Source: Desulfobacterales bacterium
Lineage (GTDB): Bacteria > Desulfobacterota > Desulfobacteria > Desulfobacterales > JAHDSC01
NCBI GenBank assembly: GCA_016931455.1
Contig: JAFGES010000088.1
Location: 1 to 35,610 of the forward strand
Length of the DNA stretch: 35,610 nucleotides
Direction of reading: 5' to 3'
The position numbers and the translations under genes were made by a program. Each line of letters opens with the position of its first letter. Within the stretch, counting starts at the first letter, position 1. Of the stretch, positions 26,982 to 35,577 are shown one piece after another. Under the pieces are notes generated by a model that saw only the letters and a program-made list of their open reading frames with translations, did no database searches and had not been told where the DNA came from.

Positions 26982-29030
26982 CTATCGTTCTTTGGCGGCC
27001 TGAATCGCATCAACGACATTCGCGGCTTTGAGTCGATCAATATGATGGTAAGATGCGCCCAATGATTCAGCCACACGAGTCATACTGTCCGATCTCTCCG
27101 AACGGGGCTTGGTATCAATAACAACAGATAGAATTTTGTCTTGCCGGATATGTTGCGCAAGGGTACAAACTTCTTCGAGAACCTTTCGAGCACTTAAAAT
27201 CCGAGTGCTTTCAAGAGGCACATTCGCCTCTCCGTCTGAAATAACCACTAAAAGCGGCTTAATTTCAGGATCTTTTGTCCGTTCTACCTTGACCAATTGC
27301 CAGGCTTTCAGCAAACCATCCGCAAAGGGAGTTGCCCCACCGGTAGGCAACATCCGCAGGCGATCTTTTGCCAAAGTTAAACTCGTGGTGGGTTGCAACA
27401 AAACATCCGCATATTCATCTCGAAACGCTACAAGACCGACGCGATCTCTGTTTTGATAGGCCCCTTTTAAAAGTGCAAGCACCGCTCCTTTTGAAGCCGT
27501 CATTCGCGCAAAAGTTCCTGCCCCCATTGAGTCGGATGCATCCACGACAAATATGATCAAAGAATGACAAAGACGTTTACGGACTTTCTTGCGCAAGTCA
27601 TCAGGTATGACCGAAAATGATCGTGGACTTTCCGGATCATTTCGAGCCTGACGCAATATGGCGGCCCGCAAGGTTGCATCCACAGCAACATCAAAAGATC
27701 GCTCGCCTTTGCGAACAGGGGCGGCCTGAACATAGCGCCCTGAACGTGCAACCGTCTTCATCCTTGCCCGTCGGCCACCTGCCGCCCCTTGCAGCTTCAG
27801 TTCCTCCATATTAATGTCGGCGACACAAACGAATTCGTCCGCATCAAATATCTTTTTTTTTTTTTCTTTCTCCTTAAAAAAAGAAAAAAACAGCGATACA
27901 TTACTGGCAGCAGTGGGACCGGGCGTTTCCATATCGATGAAATCCACACTATTATCATTGCCGATATCATCACCGTCTTCTTCACCCCCCGGTGCCGCAG
28001 CTTCATCGATCACTCGTTTTAAGGCAGCATCGAGTTTTTCACGTAAAAGATCAGGTGTCGCCATCGGTTCACTGATACGGTGCGGCAGAACAAAACGAGC
28101 AACTTCGGCAATATGGCGAGACTGAACCTCGTTTCTTTCCATTAACGCCGCTAAAGCACGAGCGGCTTTGAGAATAGTAATATCAGCCCGATGACCGTGC
28201 ACTTTAACTTCGGTTGCCAGACGAACCGCCAAATCCAACATCTCTTCAGGTATAATAACTTTTGAAAGTATTTTTCGAGCATAAATAATCTGCCCGGCGA
28301 GCAATTTTTCAAATTCCGCCCATGTCTTGAGAAATTTTTCCGGATCTTGCTCAAAATCAATGCGTCGGCGGATTATTTCCATCCGATCTTTAAGATTATC
28401 CAGTCCTGTGACCATTACACTAAGACCAAAGCGATCCAGAAACTGCGGGCGTAGATCACCCTCCTCAGGGTTCATGGTGCCGATTAACATAAACCGAGCC
28501 GGATGAGTATAGGATATACCCTCACGCTCAACTACATTTACACCGGATGCAGCTGAATCTAAAAGCATATCGACTAAATGATCATCAAGCAGGTTGACTT
28601 CATCAACATAAAGAATACCCCGGTTGGCATCCGCCAACAGGCCCGGCTCAAACCGGCGTTTTCCCGTATGCAAAGCATGCTCAATATGCAGTGTGCCGAC
28701 CAAACGATCTTCCGTGGCATTAAGGGGCAATTCCACCAACGGCATCGGACGTTTAATTTTCGGCAAGGATTCACCTGTAGAATATCGTTCTAAACAGGCA
28801 TCATCCATTGTATTCGGTTCATCAGGCGCACAGTGAAAAGGACAGCCTTCAACAACCTCGATTTCCGGAAGAATCTGAGCCAGTGCCCGTGCAGCAGTAG
28901 ATTTTCCAGTACCCTTGTGGCCGGTTATCAGTACGCCGCCGATCGAAGGATCCACAGCATTGAGAATTAAAGCAGTCTTCATCGGTTCTTGACCGATGAT
29001 CGCCGTAAAAGGATAAATATATCGTTTCAT
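26982..29030 (-). CDS. chlD: Magnesium/cobalt chelatase medium subunit (ChlD/BchD-like), AAA+ plus VWA
   Basis: The protein has 682 residues. The AAA+ module (about 1-340) has Walker A GHKGTGKST (37-45), Walker B-like GILYVDEVNLLDD and LIGTMNPEEGDLRPQFLDRF. An acidic and Lys-rich linker runs about 350-440. The VWA/integrin-like domain has the MIDAS motif DASDSMG (D497) and SDGEANVPL. Such subunits drive metal insertion with CobN or ChlH; in a non-phototrophic anaerobe cobalt insertion for B12 is likely. I chose the ATG at 29030 because ChlI/D proteins begin near YPFTAIIGQE; a longer reading frame adds 52 residues without support. The linker holds an A13 run and SD-like sequence that could cause frameshifting. 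No separate small subunit or cobN is in the window. Confidence 0.9.
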   Translation of the reverse strand: MKRYIYPFTAIIGQEPMKTALILNAVDPSIGGVLITGHKGTGKSTAARALAQILPEIEVVEGCPFHCAPDEPNTMDDACLERYSTGESLPKIKRPMPLVELPLNATEDRLVGTLHIEHALHTGKRRFEPGLLADANRGILYVDEVNLLDDHLVDMLLDSAASGVNVVEREGISYTHPARFMLIGTMNPEEGDLRPQFLDRFGLSVMVTGLDNLKDRMEIIRRRIDFEQDPEKFLKTWAEFEKLLAGQIIYARKILSKVIIPEEMLDLAVRLATEVKVHGHRADITILKAARALAALMERNEVQSRHIAEVARFVLPHRISEPMATPDLLREKLDAALKRVIDEAAAPGGEEDGDDIGNDNSVDFIDMETPGPTAASNVSLFFSFFKEKEKKKKIFDADEFVCVADINMEELKLQGAAGGRRARMKTVARSGRYVQAAPVRKGERSFDVAVDATLRAAILRQARNDPESPRSFSVIPDDLRKKVRKRLCHSLIIFVVDASDSMGAGTFARMTASKGAVLALLKGAYQNRDRVGLVAFRDEYADVLLQPTTSLTLAKDRLRMLPTGGATPFADGLLKAWQLVKVERTKDPEIKPLLVVISDGEANVPLESTRILSARKVLEEVCTLAQHIRQDKILSVVIDTKPRSERSDSMTRVAESLGASYHHIDRLKAANVVDAIQAAKER
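27844..27875 (-). promoter_or_regulatory. Candidate programmed -1 frameshift site in chlD
   Basis: In the coding strand, an SD-like AAGGAG (27875-27870) is followed after AAA-G by a run of 13 A (27865-27853) and then G. In the normal frame it encodes KEKEKKKK. Slipping to -1 would add only Asp-Ile and stop at TGA (27846-27844), giving an AAA+-only product of about 395 residues. SD-stimulated A-rich slippage is the mechanism of dnaX. Frameshifting that produces small and medium chelatase subunits from chlD has been described in cobalamin producers. Confidence 0.6.
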
Positions 29031-29198
29031 ATTAAAATTAAAAATCCTCCTTTCATCTTGAAATAATAACAGATTGGCTTTATATAACTGCCGGAATTTT
29101 GATGCAAGCACAAATATACCGGAAAAGGTCATACACTTCCGGTGCTTAATGTATTTGCGCAGGTTAAAAAATTTTCTATTCCACAAGGAAATTATCTA

Positions 29199-29228
29199 TT
29201 GAATCAAGAGCCTCATAGGCGATATAAT
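29199..29228 (+). promoter_or_regulatory. Sigma-70 promoter for the polyamine operon
   Basis: A TTGAAT -35 (29199-29204) and a perfect TATAAT -10 (29223-29228) are separated by 18 bases. They lie about 60 bases before the speA ATG in AT-rich DNA. The divergent chlD gene lies on the other side. Confidence 0.55.
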
Positions 29229-29290
29229 ATATTTAAAAAATTAGTTAAAAATATCATTTTTAAAAAGATTTAGCTTAATATAAGGATAGA

Positions 29291-31213
29291 ATGGTGATCA
29301 AAAAAGATGCATTCGAAAGATGGACAATCCAAGATTCTGAAGACTTGTATAATATCAAGGATTGGGGTGCAGGATATTTCGACATTTCAGAAAAAGGTGA
29401 AGTGGTTATCACCCCGATGAGTGAACATAAAGAAATAGCAATCAGTATCTTGGATATTATTTCCGGCATAAAAGATAGAGGACTTGACATGCCCGTCCTT
29501 CTTCGCATCGAAAATATTCTCGATTCCCAGATCACACAGATCCATGAGAGTTTTCGATCTGCAATCAGAAATTCCGGTTATCAAGGTATCTTCAGCGGCG
29601 TCTATCCCATAAAAGTCAACCAGCAACAACAGGTTGTCGAAGAGGTTACCCTGTTCGGCTCACGTTACCACCATGGCCTGGAAGCCGGTAGCAAAGCAGA
29701 GCTGATCGCCGCCCTCTCATTGTTGAAAGATCAGGAAGCTTGTCTTATCTGCAATGGTTACAAAGATGAAGAATTTGTCGATTTGGGTCTTTATGCTTGC
29801 AAAATGGGTTTTAAATGCTTTTTTGTAATGGAAATACCCAGTGAATTAGATCTGATTCTGGAACGTTCTCAACGGTTAGACATCCGTCCCCTCATCGGTG
29901 TTCGAATTAAACTTTCAACGCGTGCAGGAGGCCATTGGACGGAATCCGGAGGTGACCGCAGTATTTTCGGCTTGAACACGACCCAACTCGTCGATATGGT
30001 CGACCATCTCAAAGAAAAAAATATGTTGGATTGCTTACAGCTATTGCATTATCATTTGGGCTCACAGATTCCAAACATACGAGACATTCGTTCGGCTGTT
30101 TTGGAAGCCTGCCGTATTTATGCCGGTCTTGCGAATGAGGGCGCACCCATGGGATACATCGATCTCGGCGGCGGTCTCGCAGTAGATTACGACGGTTCCC
30201 ATACGAATTTTATGAACAGTCGTAATTATTCATTGGATGAATATTGCGCCGATATTATCGAAACCATTATGTCCACTCTTGATGATCAAAATATTTCTCA
30301 CCCAACCATCATCACGGAGTCCGGACGTGCTACGGTGGCGTATTATTCCGTGCTTCTGTTTAATATTTTGGATGTGAGCCGATTTGAAGCTCTCCCACTG
30401 CCTGAAAAGTTTCCTGAAGATACACCGGAAATGATTTTAAATCTTCTGGATGTCCTAAATTCACTGACCATTAAAAACGTACAAGAATGCTATAACGACG
30501 CCATATATTATCGCGATGAAATTCGTCAGCTATTTAAACATGGAGATGTAACGCTGCGGCATCGTTCTCTGGCTGAAACTATTTTCTGGCATATCGTTAA
30601 TAATATTGCTCGTGATATTAAAAACCTTAAATACGTTCCGAGTGACCTAAAAGATATCGATATCGCATTGTCGGATATATATTACGGAAACTTCAGTGTA
30701 TTTCAGTCTTTACCGGATGCATGGGCAATTGACCATCTCTTCCCGATCATGCCCGTGCATCGACTCAATGAAATGCCCAACCGCAAAGCAATTCTGGCCG
30801 ATATCACTTGTGACTGTGACGGTAAAATTGATAAATTCATTAATCCCCATGGAGTTCAATTTGCTTTGTCTCTCCATGAACTTAAAGCGGAAGAAGAATA
30901 TTATATGGGTGTTTTTCTAGCCGGAGCCTACCAGGAAACTCTGGGCGATCTGCATAATCTCTTTGGTGACACCAATGTCGTTACAATACGCGCCTATGAA
31001 AACGGGGATTACGATTTTGTGCGTGAAATTGAAGGGGACTCGGTTGCCGATGTACTGACCTATGTGGAATATGAGCCCAAATCGATGATTGTCGAATTTC
31101 GAAAAATGGCCGAGCAGGCCATCCGTAAGGGCAAAATATCACCCCAAGAGCGTTGCAAAATCATGCAGGCATATGAATCGGGGCTTCGAGGATATACTTA
31201 TTTTGAACGATGA
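29291..31213 (+). CDS. speA: Biosynthetic arginine decarboxylase
   Basis: SpeA is a PLP (fold III) enzyme that converts arginine to agmatine. Its 640 residues compare with 658 in E. coli. The N-terminal alanine-racemase-like barrel carries the PLP lysine K108 in YPIKVNQ; other blocks are GSKAEL, HYHLGSQI, YIDLGGGLAVDYDGS and ESGRATVAYYS. The ATG has a modest ribosome site (AAGGAT). It is first of four plus-strand polyamine genes; speB for the next step is the fourth. Confidence 0.95.
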   Translation: MVIKKDAFERWTIQDSEDLYNIKDWGAGYFDISEKGEVVITPMSEHKEIAISILDIISGIKDRGLDMPVLLRIENILDSQITQIHESFRSAIRNSGYQGIFSGVYPIKVNQQQQVVEEVTLFGSRYHHGLEAGSKAELIAALSLLKDQEACLICNGYKDEEFVDLGLYACKMGFKCFFVMEIPSELDLILERSQRLDIRPLIGVRIKLSTRAGGHWTESGGDRSIFGLNTTQLVDMVDHLKEKNMLDCLQLLHYHLGSQIPNIRDIRSAVLEACRIYAGLANEGAPMGYIDLGGGLAVDYDGSHTNFMNSRNYSLDEYCADIIETIMSTLDDQNISHPTIITESGRATVAYYSVLLFNILDVSRFEALPLPEKFPEDTPEMILNLLDVLNSLTIKNVQECYNDAIYYRDEIRQLFKHGDVTLRHRSLAETIFWHIVNNIARDIKNLKYVPSDLKDIDIALSDIYYGNFSVFQSLPDAWAIDHLFPIMPVHRLNEMPNRKAILADITCDCDGKIDKFINPHGVQFALSLHELKAEEEYYMGVFLAGAYQETLGDLHNLFGDTNVVTIRAYENGDYDFVREIEGDSVADVLTYVEYEPKSMIVEFRKMAEQAIRKGKISPQERCKIMQAYESGLRGYTYFER

Positions 31214-31255
31214 ATAAATTTGATGAACTCGTAAAAAGTTAAAAAGGGGGTTCAT

Positions 31256-32440
31256 ATGTCAAGAGTGCTGATTATCGGCGCCGGTGGTGTGGGTCAGGTT
31301 GTCACCCATAAATGCGCCCAAGTACCAAATATTTTCACCGATATTTGTTTAGCCAGCCGCAGAATTTCAAAATGCAATCAAATCGCATCTCAGCTTAAAA
31401 GGCCCATTGAAACGGCGGAAATCGATGCGGATAATGTTGCAGAACTCGTCAAATTGATTCAAAAATTCAAACCCGATGTCGTCATCAATGTGGCGCTTCC
31501 TTATCAGGATCTTCATATTATGGATGCCTGCCTTGAAACCGGTGTCGATTACCTGGATACAGCTAATTATGAACCGCCCGATGAAGCTCGGTTTTGTTAT
31601 CAATGGCAATGGGACTACCACCGGCGTTTCAAAGAGCGGGGCATTATGGCGCTGCTCGGCAGCGGCTTCGATCCCGGAGTCACGAATGTATTTTGCGCAT
31701 GGGCTCAAAAAAATCATTTCGATCAAATCCATGAAATCGATATTATTGACTGTAACGCGGGCGAACATGGCCAGCCCTTTGCAACCAACTTTAACCCTGA
31801 AATCAACATTCGGGAAGTCACCGCTAAAGGTCGGTATTTTGAAAATGGCCATTGGATGGAAACAGAGCCCCTATCGGTCTCAAAAGAATTCGATTTCCCG
31901 GAAGGAATCGGTGCTCGCAAAATTTATTTGCTATACCATGAGGAACTTGAATCACTTGTAAAACATATCAAAGGCCTGAAACGAATTCGTTTCTGGATGA
32001 CTTTCTCCGATAACTACTTGAAGCACCTCGAAGTACTTCAAAATGTTGGAATGACTCGGATTGAGCCGATTATTTATAATGGCCACAAGATCGTTCCGCT
32101 TCAATTCCTGAAAGCCCTTCTGCCTGATCCGGCATCTCTGGGGCCTTTGACAAAAGGTCGAACCTGCATTGGATGTCTTATCAAAGGCCTAAAAGACAAC
32201 AAAGAAAAAACCTATTATATTTACAATATCTGCGATCATCAGAAATGCTATGCCGAAGTGCGGTCGCAGGCTGTTTCTTACACCACCGGCGTACCCGCCA
32301 TGATTGGCGCTATGCTTATGGTAACAAAAACCTGGCATGGTAAAGGGGTTTTCAACATGGAAGAATTTGACCCGCAACCATTTATGGAAAAACTTAAGAT
32401 TCACGGATTGCCATGGACCGAGGTTATTCTGAAAACTTAG
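31256..32440 (+). CDS. Carboxynorspermidine/carboxyspermidine synthase (saccharopine dehydrogenase family)
   Basis: The protein has 394 residues. The N-terminal Rossmann fold (VLIIGAGGVGQVV) binds NAD(P)H, and the rest matches the LYS1/saccharopine dehydrogenase-like family (DTANYEPPDEARF, GSGFDPGVTNVF). In this context it should be carboxynorspermidine dehydrogenase. That enzyme condenses aspartate semialdehyde with putrescine or diaminopropane and reduces the imine to carboxyspermidine or carboxynorspermidine. The call rests on the neighbouring decarboxylase. It has a clear ribosome site (AAGGGGG), and the end overlaps nspC by 28 bases. Confidence 0.9.
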   Translation: MSRVLIIGAGGVGQVVTHKCAQVPNIFTDICLASRRISKCNQIASQLKRPIETAEIDADNVAELVKLIQKFKPDVVINVALPYQDLHIMDACLETGVDYLDTANYEPPDEARFCYQWQWDYHRRFKERGIMALLGSGFDPGVTNVFCAWAQKNHFDQIHEIDIIDCNAGEHGQPFATNFNPEINIREVTAKGRYFENGHWMETEPLSVSKEFDFPEGIGARKIYLLYHEELESLVKHIKGLKRIRFWMTFSDNYLKHLEVLQNVGMTRIEPIIYNGHKIVPLQFLKALLPDPASLGPLTKGRTCIGCLIKGLKDNKEKTYYIYNICDHQKCYAEVRSQAVSYTTGVPAMIGAMLMVTKTWHGKGVFNMEEFDPQPFMEKLKIHGLPWTEVILKT

Positions 32441-33570
32441 ATCTGAATCGTGTTCCGACGCCTTGTTTTGTGATTGATGAAGGCAAACTGAAATACAATT
32501 TGAAAATACTGGATGATGTTCAGAAACGATCCGGCTGTAAAATTCTATTAGCTCTCAAAGCATTTGCGATGTTCAGCGTATTTCCTCTGTTGCGAAAAAC
32601 CCTAAAAGGGATTTGCGCCAGCTCGCCTCATGAAGCTAGATTAGGTTATGAGGAATTTCGCCGTGAAGTCCACTCTTTTGCAGCGGCATATAGTGAAACC
32701 GACATCAAAGAACTTATACCCTTATCAGACCATATTGTCTTTAATTCTTTTGCCCAATGGAACCGATTCAGATCGTTGATAGAAAAAAGCGGGCGTAAAA
32801 TAAACTGCGGCATTCGGGTTAACCCGGAGCATTCCGAAGGTCAAGTATCGATCTATGATCCCTGTGCACCCGGTTCGAGATTGGGTGTACGGTTGAAAGA
32901 TTTTGATGAAAATGCACTACCCGGTATTTCCGGTCTGCACTTTCACACGCTGTGTGAACAAAATTCCGATGCGCTCGACCGCACCCTAAAGGTATTTGAA
33001 GAAAAATTCGGACAATTTTTATATCAAATGCAATGGGTAAATTTCGGCGGAGGGCATCATATTACCCGCAGCGATTATGATGTAGATTTGCTATGTAATC
33101 TTATTATTCAATTTCGCAAAAAATATGATCTTACGGTTTATCTGGAACCTGGTGAAGCCGTAGCATTAAACGCGGGTATTCTGGTCGCTTCCGTTCTGGA
33201 CATTGTTGATAACCATATCCATATTGCCATTCTGGATACGTCTGCAACCGCCCATATGCCGGACGTGCTTGAAATGCCTTACCGGCCGGAGGTTGTCAAC
33301 GCCGGCATGCCTGGGCAACGCGCGTACACGTATCGCTTGGGGGGCCTTTCCTGCTTAGCCGGTGACATAATCGGAGATTATTCGTTTGATGAGCCTTTGA
33401 AGATCGGTACAAAAATTGTCTTTCTGGATATGGCCCATTATACGATGGTTAAAACAACGACTTTTAATGGGGTTAAATTGCCCTCCATCGCTCTTTACAA
33501 GCCGGAAAATGATAAATTGGAAATTATTCGCTCTTTTACCTATGAAGATTATAAAACCCGATTGTCATAA
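32413..33570 (+). CDS. nspC: Carboxynorspermidine/carboxyspermidine decarboxylase
   Basis: This is a PLP fold-III decarboxylase making spermidine from carboxyspermidine (or norspermidine from carboxynorspermidine). It has 385 residues. The PLP lysine is K49 in LALKAFAMFS; other features are SSPHEARLG, GLHFHTLCEQ, WVNFGGGHHITR and EPGEAVALNAG. The start overlaps the synthase gene by 28 bases, indicating coupling. Together they bypass S-adenosylmethionine decarboxylase and spermidine synthase. Confidence 0.94.
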   Translation: MDRGYSENLDLNRVPTPCFVIDEGKLKYNLKILDDVQKRSGCKILLALKAFAMFSVFPLLRKTLKGICASSPHEARLGYEEFRREVHSFAAAYSETDIKELIPLSDHIVFNSFAQWNRFRSLIEKSGRKINCGIRVNPEHSEGQVSIYDPCAPGSRLGVRLKDFDENALPGISGLHFHTLCEQNSDALDRTLKVFEEKFGQFLYQMQWVNFGGGHHITRSDYDVDLLCNLIIQFRKKYDLTVYLEPGEAVALNAGILVASVLDIVDNHIHIAILDTSATAHMPDVLEMPYRPEVVNAGMPGQRAYTYRLGGLSCLAGDIIGDYSFDEPLKIGTKIVFLDMAHYTMVKTTTFNGVKLPSIALYKPENDKLEIIRSFTYEDYKTRLS

Positions 33571-33586
33571 ACCGTAAACTAAAAAG

Positions 33587-34462
33587 ATGTTTATGAAAGA
33601 AAAATATCCGGATTTTTTAAACTCCGAGATTATCCCTCCGCCGCCTGAAGAGGCATATTTTCATGTGATTTCCGCTCCCTATGAAAAGAGCGTTTCATAC
33701 GGCACAGGAACCGCAGAAGGGCCCAGCGCGATTTTACAAGCTTCTTTGCAGCTTGAAGTCTTCGATGGCTACAGCATTCCTGCCGAGCAAGGCATTTATA
33801 CGCATCCTCCCCTCGATTGCGAAGGCCCGCCTGAAATTATACTTCAAAAAATTTCAAATTGTTTTTCGCAAGTTTTAAAGCTCGGGAAAATTCCGATTAT
33901 GCTGGGCGGTGAACATACGGTAACGCTTGGAGCACTTCAGGCATTAAAACAACACTACGGTGATTTCGGTGTTGTTCAGCTTGATGCTCACGCCGATTTG
34001 CGCAACACTTATGAAGGCAATTCTTTCAGTCATGCCTGCGTTATGCACCGTGCACTCGACCTTGGATTATCCATTTATCAAATCGGTGTCAGAAGCCTTT
34101 CCTATGAAGAACATTGTCTGCGATGCAGGCAAAAAATCGGACATCTTGACGCAAACTCAATTGCAGCCCATGGGGTTCCGGATGAAATTCTTCCTCAGGA
34201 TTTCCCTGAAAATATTTATCTTACCATTGACGTGGATAGTTTGGACCCTTCGATCATTCCCGCCACGGGCACGCCGGAGCCCGGCGGTCTCAGCTGGTAC
34301 CAGACCCTGCAGGTGCTTGAATCCGTGCTTCACCATCGAAATATTTTAGGATTTGATGTGGTCGAGCTATCACCGATTCCGGGTATGCATGCCCCGAACT
34401 TTGCCGTTGCAAGACTTATTTACAATTTAATGGGAATTATTGCTCGAAATAAATTTGTTTGA
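33587..34462 (+). CDS. speB: Agmatinase (ureohydrolase family)
   Basis: SpeB hydrolyses agmatine to putrescine and urea using two Mn ions. It has 291 residues. The metal ligands are visible in GGEHT (H110), DAHAD (D133, H135, D137), SHA (near 148) and DVDSLDP. Arginase and other ureohydrolases share these, but speA upstream makes agmatinase the best call. The ribosome site is weak; the gene starts 16 bases after nspC, consistent with coupling. It is last in the operon. Confidence 0.92.
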   Translation: MFMKEKYPDFLNSEIIPPPPEEAYFHVISAPYEKSVSYGTGTAEGPSAILQASLQLEVFDGYSIPAEQGIYTHPPLDCEGPPEIILQKISNCFSQVLKLGKIPIMLGGEHTVTLGALQALKQHYGDFGVVQLDAHADLRNTYEGNSFSHACVMHRALDLGLSIYQIGVRSLSYEEHCLRCRQKIGHLDANSIAAHGVPDEILPQDFPENIYLTIDVDSLDPSIIPATGTPEPGGLSWYQTLQVLESVLHHRNILGFDVVELSPIPGMHAPNFAVARLIYNLMGIIARNKFV

Positions 34463-34565
34463 ACCTGATTATATGCGCAAGGAGCATTATTGAGCCCAGT
34501 TTTTTTTCATGTATTATGAGTTTGTAAATTTCCGATACTAAAAATCCAGCGGACTTTTCGCTTCC
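34463..34565. other. Spacer between speB and the integrase fragment
   Basis: No gene is supported. A T8 run follows a weak 4-bp stem (near 34470-34520) and could terminate speB transcription. Minus-strand readings downstream of the integrase fragment contain stops and no recognisable catalytic segment. Confidence 0.3.
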
Positions 34566-34838
34566 TTAAGCATCACAATCGGATGTAGTAATTTCATAAT
34601 AAAGAGACACTGTAAAATATGCCTGCTTACGCAACGATTCAGGCTGTTTTTTGTTCTTGAGTTTATCGTTGAAAGCTGGGAAACTTCGTATGTCTTTTGG
34701 ATTGTATTCATATTTGTTGCAAAAATCCAGGTAGTAACGTAACCATTTTTTATAATGAGGCTGGTGGTTGTTATTAATACCCTTTCGATTAAGCAATAAA
34801 TCGTAAGACCGCATCAGGGCGGGAGGTATACTCAGCAT
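34566..34838 (-). pseudogene. Truncated tyrosine recombinase (integrase), N-terminal domain only
   Basis: A 90-residue ORF has the helical SAM-like core-binding features of XerD/integron-type integrases (HYKKWLRYYLDFCNKYEYN, then LRKQAYFTVSLYYEI). Full-length relatives have about 300 or more residues with a catalytic domain carrying R-H-R-Y; none of it is present, and the frame closes at TAA. It has a ribosome site (GAGG) before the ATG. It is probably a decayed or deleted mobile-element gene; a stand-alone small protein cannot be ruled out. Confidence 0.6.
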
Positions 34839-34993
34839 AAAATGATATCCTCTTCCTTATATTTATCTCATCGGAATGATATATGGATAGGAAATATTAG
34901 CATATCCAAATTTTTATTGTTAAACCAAAAATCGAGTAGTAGGTTATAAAGAAACCATACAATAACTAGTTAACTTGCAAGGAGGAAATTAAT
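34839..34993. other. AT-rich spacer before the zinc-ribbon gene
   Basis: No gene is supported. A TTGTTA (near 34918) and downstream AT-rich bases could be a weak promoter. A strong AAGGAGG ribosome site ends the spacer and belongs to the next gene. Confidence 0.3.
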
Positions 34994-35551
34994 TTGACTG
35001 ATCAAGCGACTGAGAATGTCAAAGAAAAGGTTGAATATCAAACAATTTCCGAATTCTTAGAAAGTACCCCACCAAATCAATTAATTAATATTTCGAACCT
35101 ATGTAAACCGACAAGAAACCAATATGGCCCATATGGTGAAATGCGGACACCCGAAATTCAATTACACTGTGATAATGATCAATGTAATGGGACACGATTT
35201 TTCAGATGTGTATCTGGTGGTGGCGAACATCTTAAAGACGGCAATTTTAAATTCTTTTATGTAACTTATAGATGTTCTAATTGTCAGCAAGTCGAGAAAA
35301 CATTTTCTTTGGCTGCCCAAATGGAAAACATAACGAAATCCCAAGGAAGCTGTTATAAATTTGGTGAATTACCTACATATGGTCCACCAATCCCTTCCAA
35401 GCTGATCAAGCTAATTGGTCCGGATCGTGAAGAATTTTTGAAGGGTAGAAGATGTGAAAACCAAGGCTTGGGAGTTGGAGCTTTTATCTACTATCGCAGG
35501 GTTGTAGAAAATCAAAAAGAAAGAGTAAGTATCTACCGGCAGAGCCGGTAG
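34994..35551 (+). CDS. Zinc-ribbon-like protein of unknown function, 3' end disrupted
   Basis: The frame has 185 residues, starting at TTG with AAGGAGG about 8-9 bases upstream. It has four Cys in two pairs, HCDNDQCNG and YRCSNCQQ (about residues 55-97), plus FRC, suggesting a zinc ribbon. The later block LIGPDREEFLKGRRCENQGLGVGAFIYYRRVVEN resembles proteins I associate with longer defence- or mobile-element-linked families; I cannot name the function. The last residues (IYRQSR) and the TAG stop are encoded by the palindrome at 35533-35551, so the gene is probably truncated by that repeat. Confidence 0.55.
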   Translation: MTDQATENVKEKVEYQTISEFLESTPPNQLINISNLCKPTRNQYGPYGEMRTPEIQLHCDNDQCNGTRFFRCVSGGGEHLKDGNFKFFYVTYRCSNCQQVEKTFSLAAQMENITKSQGSCYKFGELPTYGPPIPSKLIKLIGPDREEFLKGRRCENQGLGVGAFIYYRRVVENQKERVSIYRQSR

Positions 35552-35577
35552 CTTTGTGAGGGCCCCTGGAAGGGGCC
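35533..35577. repeat. Tandem palindromes ending the zinc-ribbon gene (REP/IS-end-like)
   Basis: The first hairpin pairs CTACCGGC (35533-35540) with GCCGGTAG (35544-35551) around loop AGA. The second pairs GGCCCC (35561-35566) with GGGGCC (35572-35577), followed by TTTG. Two hairpins 10 bases apart recall REP/BIME elements or the end of an IS200-like element. The second could also act as a terminator. The first is a compensatory variant of the palindrome at 51-67. Confidence 0.55.

Noticed and set aside
26918-27031. Short plus-strand ORF (37 codons) with GAGGGGG ribosome-like site, overlapping the end of chlD
   Set aside because: No recognisable family, a low-complexity start region and about half of it antisense to a conserved coding end; the G-rich site alone is not enough.
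29031-29186. 52-residue N-terminal extension of the chelatase subunit
   Set aside because: It is Lys/Arg/Phe-rich and runs through the AT-rich ribosome-site region; ChlI/ChlD proteins begin near the YPFTAIIGQE block.
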